Source: Aspergillus flavus
Taxonomy: Eukaryota; Ascomycota; Eurotiomycetes; Eurotiales; Aspergillaceae
Length of the DNA: 64,000 nt
Direction: 5' to 3'
Assembly (NCBI RefSeq): GCF_009017415.1
Contig: NC_092408.1
Coordinates: 1,364,001 to 1,428,000 of the forward strand
Shown: positions 57,639-64,000 of the stretch, piece after piece
Layout of the letters: each line of letters begins with the position of its first letter
Position numbering within the stretch: the first letter of the stretch is position 1
Notes under the pieces: model-generated
Told to the model about the DNA's origin: nothing
What the model saw: only the letters and a program-made list of their open reading frames with translations
Database searches by the model: none
Translations under genes and position numbers: made by a program

Positions 57639-59611
57639 TCAAGATTTATAATATGCTCTGGGGACATTGTCATAATAAGGAACAACCACCATTCCAGGCT
57701 CATCAGTCTGACCGACCATAGAGACAGTAATAGGATGAATAGGCTTATCATCCACGACCAGCTCTATGCAAGTCGGCCCACTTTGGTCCAGCAATTTTAC
57801 AAACGCAGGGGACATATCATCAATTGACTGTATCTTCGCACTAGCATTCCCCAATGCCTTCGCCACGAGACTGTAATCCGTGACGGGACTCAAATGGCTG
57901 ACAGGGCGTGTAGGAGTCTTAGTACCATAAATCAGATCCTGCCCATTGGAGCTCATTCCCCAGCAGTAGTTATTGACTACAATCGTCATGATATTCAGAT
58001 TGTGTCGTTTGTAAGTATCGAGATCCATAAAATGGAACCCGGCCGATCCATCGCCGTGCAGATTAATTACCGTCTGATCAGGGCATGCAACGGCTGCTCC
58101 AAGGGCATATCCGAAACCATTGCCCAAGAATCCAAGTCCTCCTGACGACTTAACTATCGCGCTGGGCGAGCAAGTGGATATCATTTCACCTGCCCAAAGT
58201 GGTGCTTCGCCGCCATCAAGAATAATGATGCTTTCCTTTGGAACAAAGGTTAAGAGATGTTTAAGTGCGTGGTATGGATGGAGACGTCCTGATGGCTGGA
58301 CTTCTGCTTGTTGTTCATAAGGGGACGGCAGGCTCTTAAGACCGAGTACATCATCCACCCACTTGGTGTCAACGGAGCCCTGGAATGAGGCAGTCTCGAA
58401 GTGGCGGTTCAACCCAGCAGCGAACTGAGTAACGTCACAAATAGCTCCTAGGTCAACAGGAAGTGTCCTGCCAATCTCTGCACCGTCTACGTCCACTTGG
58501 ACTAGCTTGCAGTCCTTGTCGGGTATAATTGCACCAGATCGACCGCCAAGGAACATACCAGTCCTAGCACCCAAGAGTAAAATGAGATCTGGCCGCTGTA
58601 TACCAACGTGCGGTAAAAGGGCAAGGGCGCTGCTGGCCCCTCCATTCAAGGCAAATTGTGAGGGGAAGAAAGATATTTTGCACTTCGTCGTATCGAAAAT
58701 TGGCATGTGGCATGTTTCCGAGAGCTTCATGAGGCTTTCTGCTGCCTTGTACATGGATGCACTATTAGCCACAATACGAAAAATAGTAGGAAAGCACTAT
58801 ACCTCCTTAGAATTGCCTCCTGTTCCCAGGATAATCACGGGCCTTTTGGCAGCGTTCAGTAGTTCCACTGTCCCTTCAATTGCTGCGGTGTGTGGACCAG
58901 GTCCATATGGGAAAGGCGATGAAACCGATCCCCAGGATATTAAAGGTTTATGTACAGGCGTGAATAACACATCAATCGGGAAGTCAAGCAGGACAGGGCC
59001 TATTGATAGTAAGTATCTAAATTGTAAGAATTACTCGGGGTCAACACCGTTCAAACACCTACCAGGAGCACCAGAGAGCGCAACCCCCATAGCATACTTC
59101 ACAATTCGTGGAGTATCTTCTGGGTTCGTCATCCGATAGGCAAACTTTGTCAGCGGGCGAGAGACGACAACCTGGTCAATAATTCCCTGGAGGGAATTAT
59201 TCTCCGCATCGCGAGTTGGAGGGGAGGATGTTATGCAGAGAATTGGTGACCGATCGGCCAGAGCCGTCGCCAGACCAGGGATACCATTGGAGAAGCTTTG
59301 GAATCAGGTCAGCTGTAGTCAGTCAAAAGAAGATTAAGTGATTAACATGCGCACCCGCTGTTTGCAGTGATGAAGCAAACGCCGATCTTTTTAGAGAATT
59401 TGGCGTAGCTTTCGGCTGCCTGGACAGCGACTGTCTCGTGTCGGGTATCGATCAACCGGATCTGAGAAGCTTCACAACCCTGGAGAAATGCGTCGAGATG
59501 TCCACCATGTAGACCAAAGGCTACCTCGACTCCGAGGTGTTTGAGCGTCTGCGCGAGGAGATCGCCGCCATTTAGCTCACCGTTGTGGTCATTTAGCGCA
59601 AACCCAGCCAT
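57639..59611 (-). CDS. ThDP-dependent enzyme, acetolactate synthase-like
   Basis: Family members condense or cleave 2-ketoacids through thiamine diphosphate. Four exons (59355-59611, 59063-59295, 58803-58999, 57639-58745) with introns of 59, 63 and 57 nt give 597 aa. The N-terminal PYR domain has the cofactor-activating Glu in DTRHETVAVQAAESYAK (E59) and ANSGFSNGIPGLATALADR after splicing. The central FAD/nucleotide-type domain includes RPVIILGTGGNSKE. The C-terminal PP domain has the ThDP/Mg motif LHGDGSAGFHFMDLDTYK followed by NIMTIVVNN (about residues 458-490). The last intron acceptor is placed at CAAG 58746, because only this keeps frame and gives NSKEAAESLMK. ATG 59611 (MAGFALNDHN) is preferred over the longer upstream opening. 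No mitochondrial presequence is visible, so housekeeping Ilv2 is unlikely. The exact reaction is unresolved. Confidence 0.88.
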
Positions 59612-60066
59612 TTTGGGTGACTTAATTCGTATAATGTACCTGGAGCAGTTGCGTGGAATCTGTAATGGGGTATAAAGTATAACTTCTATGTTCATATATA
59701 AGTAGCTATTTCCCATCGGTGCTTCTGACCACCCGTCGGAGTCTCTCTGGTCCTCCTTGGCATTTACCCGAGGTATTAACAATGCGGAAATAGAAGAGCA
59801 AGGCTGACTACGCCAAACTGACTTCGCAACACTGACAAAGTGTAGCTGACACCCCTAGCTCAACGATTGCCGCTAATACATTCGTTAATTGGCAGCCTAG
59901 ATGCAGACATACCCACAGTGGATACTGCGGAGAAGTGACCAAGTCACTTGAAGATGAAGTGGCGAATATGCAATTGCTATGGTCTTAAGGGATAAAGATT
60001 CGTCATATCGACATTTGCTACCTCTTTGACAGCCGACAATGCATGCATGGGAAAATTCAAATAGAA
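59612..60066. other. Promoter region of the ThDP enzyme
   Basis: No gene is seen; about 0.45 kb between two minus-strand genes. Confidence 0.5.
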
Positions 60067-61444
60067 TCAATAGCCAACAACTCCCCCTGACTCAATAAAC
60101 CCATTTGGATCCAGAGAACTAATCAGTATACTTGACGAGGCCTGTAAGCGTCCTTCCAGTGAGGACATTGGTCCATTCGCAACAAGCATCTTGAGTGCAG
60201 GGTTCGAACGAAATTGCCATGACTTTAAGTCGTAATAAACGTTGTTGAATTCGATCGAAAATTGAAACCTGCCTTCTTCTTCGTGGTACCTGTAGGCATC
60301 TCGAATCTGATATGGCCAACTCAGCTGGATTTCTTCCGCATAATGCGCCGCTTCTGCTTCAGAAGTATGGGAGGTTTCGGAGGCGATTAAGTGGTCACGG
60401 AGGTTTGGCCTAATCTCTGATTAGTACGCGAGATTCAAGAATATTCCTACTTCCTAATTCTCACCACACGAAAAAGTCGATAATACACGCGTGAGTCACG
60501 AGGGTTTGCATGGTACTATTGTTACGCACTACTCAGCTTCATATCGACGGAAGAGGGCTGGTACGTACGTGGGGAACATGAAAGACGGAACCTGGCCAGT
60601 GGAGTGCCCCGGGGACCCGTTCTTCGACTACTCAATGTTACAATAAATATGCAAAGGGTTACTTGTTTCGACCCACCATCAGCATGGATCGCATTAGGCG
60701 CAAGATAGCCAGGCGCTCCACAGGGCCAGTGCGGTGAAATAGGCCTTGGTCTAGAGCTCTGAGAAAGTTCCAGGCACGGTCGAGTGGCTTCTCCTCCTTG
60801 ATAGTATCCCATCCGTGTAAGATGGCCCGAATAGTCAAGTCATCGTCATCAGCAGCAGAAGTTGTCAGTGGGCCACCACTGAGGACGTGAATCAGGGACT
60901 CATTCAGAACCTGGAAGTAATTCATCTGGCCATCCCCACTGGCTAGATTGCTATATGGAGCAGCAAAATCTTTTCTCTTATTGTTCGTTTGGAATTGACT
61001 GGCACGGTTCATATTGAGAGATATATCTTCTAGCTCGAGCGTGTATTCCATCTGCATTCTGCGGTTATTGAGTCTTTGTGTCGTTTCATGCTCAGCTACG
61101 GACGGCGAGTTATTCTCTGTTACCGGGGTATCTCTAGGCACGATCTCGGCGATGGGGGAACGCGTTATGGACGCGGAGGTCGTGTCAAGGGCAGTTCCCA
61201 GGGCTGTATTGGCTTGCCGTATCGCCCCCTTAAGCCGTTCTATCTCGAGTTGCTTTTCTTGCAGCTTCTGTAGTAGACTGCATTCAGAGCCCTCCTGGGA
61301 TGCTTTGGTAAGCTCCTCAACAGTGGTCTCGAGGCGACTGATATATGCTTTGACACGTTCTCGGTGGTTTCTCTGGGCTTTGCGGTCCGTAATACGTTTC
61401 CGATCGACCTTAGTAGCGACCCGTTGGTTGCCGGATGTACTCAT
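60067..61444 (-). CDS. bZIP transcription factor with C-terminal DUF3425 domain
   Basis: Four exons (60677-61444, 60569-60627, 60465-60515, 60067-60409) with introns of 48-55 nt give 406 aa. The bZIP basic region is RKRITDRKAQRNHRERVKAY (about residues 14-33), with N and R at the DNA-contacting positions, followed by a leucine-zipper-like helix (LETTVEELTK through LQEKQLEIERLKGAI). A DUF3425-type region comes after a linker: LFHRTGPVERLAILRLMRSM, VPSFMFPT, then ACIIDFFVWPNLRDHLIAS, IQLSWPYQIRDAY and VYYDLKSWQFRSNPALK. Correct reading needs all three introns, and each restores frame. ATG 61444 is the first true ATG. Such bZIP-DUF3425 proteins often sit in fungal metabolic clusters. It may control the two adjacent minus-strand enzymes (inference). 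Confidence 0.87.
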
Positions 61445-62716
61445 GGCTAGAATTAATTTGACTGCTCGGATAAGTAGAGAAACCTGGGGAAAGTTATCAA
61501 TCGTCCTTCTCCGCACTAGATCCCGTCACGTGGAATCCGGGGTGAGGGGGTTGTGGGTTAGTGGGGCCTTGGAAGCATCTCAATTACCGTGATCTTGTCT
61601 TCACTTGCTCCTTGAGTGGGGAACTGGAATCAATGCAAAAGAACATTGGTGTCTAGAAGTCAACCTTTCGTCGAGGTGATGCTACTGGAGGGTACAGATG
61701 TTGACCATCGTACAGTGAACCCCCAGCCTGTCGCGTTGCGTCCCACACGGGCATCTTCACGTTGTGAGATTTCTCCTCATTGAGCTATGAACAAGAAGGC
61801 TCTCTTAGAGCTTATATACTTCCTGCGTCACTGATCGACTACGATTCACTCATGCTTGGCATCCTTCTGAATGGCATAGCTCTAACACCTGTTGTAGCTG
61901 AATGGTTGTAACCGGGCAGCTATGTGGAGGTGGTCGACGACTCACTCCACAGGGACTAGAGGTCAACTCCTAGGGACGGTAGCAGTTGGCAGATATCATC
62001 AAGTGTGGCAGCAGACCATTGATGAGCAATCGCAGTCAGCTTTTTTATTCTGACGATGCCAACGCCAGTCGTGGGTGCACTATATACGGTGCACCGCTGA
62101 TAGTAACACCCGAAGACGTGCTTCTCTTTGATCTTTATCACACCACAAGGCGTTATACGCGAAACGCTTATACATATCGAGCATATTCCCACCTCATCCG
62201 TTAAACCTTGGGAATAATTCCCTTGAGACAGGAGTGAACAAGCATCCGCAGTCCTAGTAGAGCATGTAGGGCAGCACTGCGAAGAGGCGCTCCAATGTTA
62301 CAGAATTGTGGAGACTCTAACAACCCAGATCTATGGTACGGAGTACTCCGTGGCCTTTTGACCCTTTCTACTCTTAGTGGTCATGAGCGCTTGAGCAACG
62401 TTCCTTGCGCACAGCGCAGATATCATAAACACGCTGCAGGCACCAAGGCATCAAGGCATCAATTTCCACGCGGGACGAACCGAACCGATGACCAGATTGG
62501 GGGTTTACTATTGTTACATGGTCAGCCCTAACCTATCAATAGTGTAAATGACTCACCTTGGGTCAGATGGGGAACATGGATTAAGCGGATATCCATAAAG
62601 CAGACTAATCACTTTTATTAGTTGCTTATGGTGTCCTCAAGGTCAGGTGACTAGCTCAGGGAAAACTAACACTGAAAATTTCTCTCAACTTTTCATCACG
62701 AACTTAGACCAACATC
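61445..62716. other. 1.3 kb divergent region between the bZIP gene and the membrane protein
   Basis: No coding gene is seen. It contains the palindrome at 62338-62351. Confidence 0.5.
62338..62351. repeat. Perfect 14-nt palindrome ACGGAGTACTCCGT
   Basis: Made of two overlapping, inverted copies of the ACGGAGTA motif that recurs elsewhere in the window. It lies about 370 nt before the membrane-protein ATG. It could be a protein-binding palindrome or simply the common genomic motif. Confidence 0.7.
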
Positions 62717-63382
62717 ATGGCTCATGGACTCTTCCAGCTCAGCAACGGCCTCTACACCGGGCTCGCTGTTATCCTGCTCCTCCCCTGGACGCTGACCGCA
62801 CTCGGTTTCACAGCCCTCAACGTACTGAACAGTAAAAGTACCTACCTCGAAATCATTGCGTCGAGCAGTCTTCTGACTTTCCTCATCTGTCGTCTCCTTG
62901 TTGCCTCTGCTCCGTCAACTAGCCAAGATGATACTATTGCTCGGTTCATCGCATCCGCAGACTATGGATCGCGCCGCGGCGCAGTCATTCTCTTTGGCCT
63001 GTGCTGCACCTGGCTATACGAGTTGCTTAACCAGGCGGTGCTGCTGTTTTTCATGACCATCTTTGGAAGTGTCATGGCCACTGCTATATACAATGATGCA
63101 TTCACGGACAACAATGTTGATCCCGATGAGAGTACAACGGCCGTGTCGGTTGAGGTGAAAAAGTTCGAGGACATGGCTGGGTTTGATCCGACGGCGGTGT
63201 TTAAATTAATTCCGCCGCGGTTGTTGGTTTATCTTGTCGGACTGGTATGGTTGAACTTTCTGAGCTTGGGCGCTTATGTGCTGTGTCATGCGGCGGTTTC
63301 TTTGAAGAAGGTTTTGAGTTCGTCTGTAGCGGTGGGAAGGAACGTTACAGCTGGTGAGAAGAAGCTGGTTGCTGAACAGTAG
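62717..63382 (+). CDS. Multi-pass membrane protein of unknown function, 221 aa
   Basis: Single exon, intact. About four hydrophobic segments: LYTGLAVILLLPWTLTALGF (about residues 12-31), YLEIIASSSLLTFLICRLLV (about 43-62), AVILFGLCCTWLYELLNQAV continuing to FFMTIFG (about 89-118), and PPRLLVYLVGLVWLNFLSLG (about 165-195). A hydrophilic acidic loop (DNNVDPDESTT) separates the third and fourth. The C-terminus is basic. No transporter or enzyme family motif is recognised. It is divergent from the bZIP gene and may belong to the same cluster, but this is only a positional argument. Confidence 0.7.
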   Translation: MAHGLFQLSNGLYTGLAVILLLPWTLTALGFTALNVLNSKSTYLEIIASSSLLTFLICRLLVASAPSTSQDDTIARFIASADYGSRRGAVILFGLCCTWLYELLNQAVLLFFMTIFGSVMATAIYNDAFTDNNVDPDESTTAVSVEVKKFEDMAGFDPTAVFKLIPPRLLVYLVGLVWLNFLSLGAYVLCHAAVSLKKVLSSSVAVGRNVTAGEKKLVAEQ

Positions 63383-64000
63383 ATGGTGTATGGCAATTAT
63401 GCGGCGTTACTGTCGCCTACACGATGGACCTATAGAAAACGACTGTGCTGATACATAAATTGACTACTCGCCATTTGACCACATAATCTCGGTACTCATT
63501 ACACCCTGCCGACCGTTTTACTGTCTTACTGTCTTGGCCATGTCATGTTCTTATAACCTATTCATAAATGTATATGAAAGCGGACACTCTGCTAAGCTAA
63601 CCTAGCCTTATAATTGTGCTGATCATTGGGACGGGACTAAGCCTCGCCATGGTGTTGATCTATCAATAGGCCGGGCAGGGTAGACCAACTATTCCGATCT
63701 AGAGATAACTAACATAGCAATCAGTAGGTACAAGGGAGTTAACAGGGTCGTCGTAGTTATCCGGAGACTCTCGCTGTATTCCATCTTCCAGTGTGAGGAA
63801 CGGAATATAGAATCTTCAAACTCACAAGATTTAGAATGAGTTGGACCTAGCCGGCTTCCCCGAAGTAATGCCCAGGTTACCAAAGTCTATTGATATTCGG
63901 GGAAGGTTTGCACTCTAATATTTCAGCCATGACATGCTTAATTACTTCCCGGTGCTTGCTTTTCCTTTCATCCTCTGGAGGACTTCATCCTCACTAACAG
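63383..64000. other. Window end, no gene seen
   Basis: Downstream flank of the membrane-protein gene. Short ORFs without features; a gene could start beyond the window. Confidence 0.45.

Noticed and set aside
60522..60812. 96-aa minus-strand ORF overlapping the bZIP gene
   Set aside because: An alternative frame across the bZIP intron. The three-intron model yields the expected DUF3425 sequence instead.
61986..62204. 72-aa plus-strand and 78-aa minus-strand overlapping ORFs
   Set aside because: Mutually overlapping, no motifs, in an intergenic region.

Overview
The window is nuclear DNA of a filamentous ascomycete, most likely Aspergillus or a close relative in the Eurotiales. The evidence is many short spliceosomal introns (about 45-220 nt, GT...AG, with CTAAC/CTGAC-like branch sites), a gel1-type GPI-anchored glucanosyltransferase close to the Aspergillus form, fungal-only families (HET domain, DUF3425 bZIP, Gpi11) and a eukaryotic tRNA-Glu with Pol III signals. 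Exon boundaries were worked out by hand from splice consensus, reading frame and family resemblance, with no alignment or transcript data.

Left part (0-14 kb): gel1 (minus), tRNA-Glu(UUC), a histidine-box fatty acid hydroxylase/sterol desaturase-like membrane enzyme (minus), then an accessory patch at 6.1-10 kb. In that patch two degenerate copies of a phosphotransferase (APH)-like gene flank a bacterial-type PEBP gene and a broken cyanovirin-N (CVNH)-like gene. About 2.6 kb of apparently empty DNA follows, then a Ser/Thr-rich GPI-anchored wall protein.

Middle part (14-43 kb) is mostly conserved housekeeping: a Pex4-like ubiquitin-conjugating enzyme divergent from endonuclease III (nth1), an F-box-like protein, an Hcs1/IGHMBP2-type helicase, a 4.8 kb stretch without visible genes, a coiled-coil protein of unknown function, Gpi11/PIG-F, a Sac7-like RhoGAP, Tim9, glutathione-dependent formaldehyde dehydrogenase, a DUF6601-like gene stopped by an in-frame TAG, an unknown conserved-looking ORF and an Ap4A phosphorylase.

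Right part (43-64 kb) looks accessory. It holds a HET-domain gene, a relic resembling a STAND/NLR gene (N-terminal linker and C-terminal HEAT-like repeats present, no NTPase core visible), two tandem paralogous Cys-rich single-pass membrane proteins whose cytoplasmic tails both end in VELP, and a BTB/zinc-ribbon gene broken by a 1-nt insertion and a 10-bp tandem duplication. It ends with a same-strand group: a 2,3-butanediol/sorbitol dehydrogenase-like MDR enzyme, an acetolactate-synthase-like ThDP enzyme and a bZIP-DUF3425 regulator, followed by a small multi-pass membrane protein on the other strand. The last group may be a small regulated metabolic cluster (acetoin/2,3-butanediol or related 2-ketoacid chemistry). 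The HET gene, STAND relic and tandem receptor-like pair together suggest a fast-evolving recognition region.
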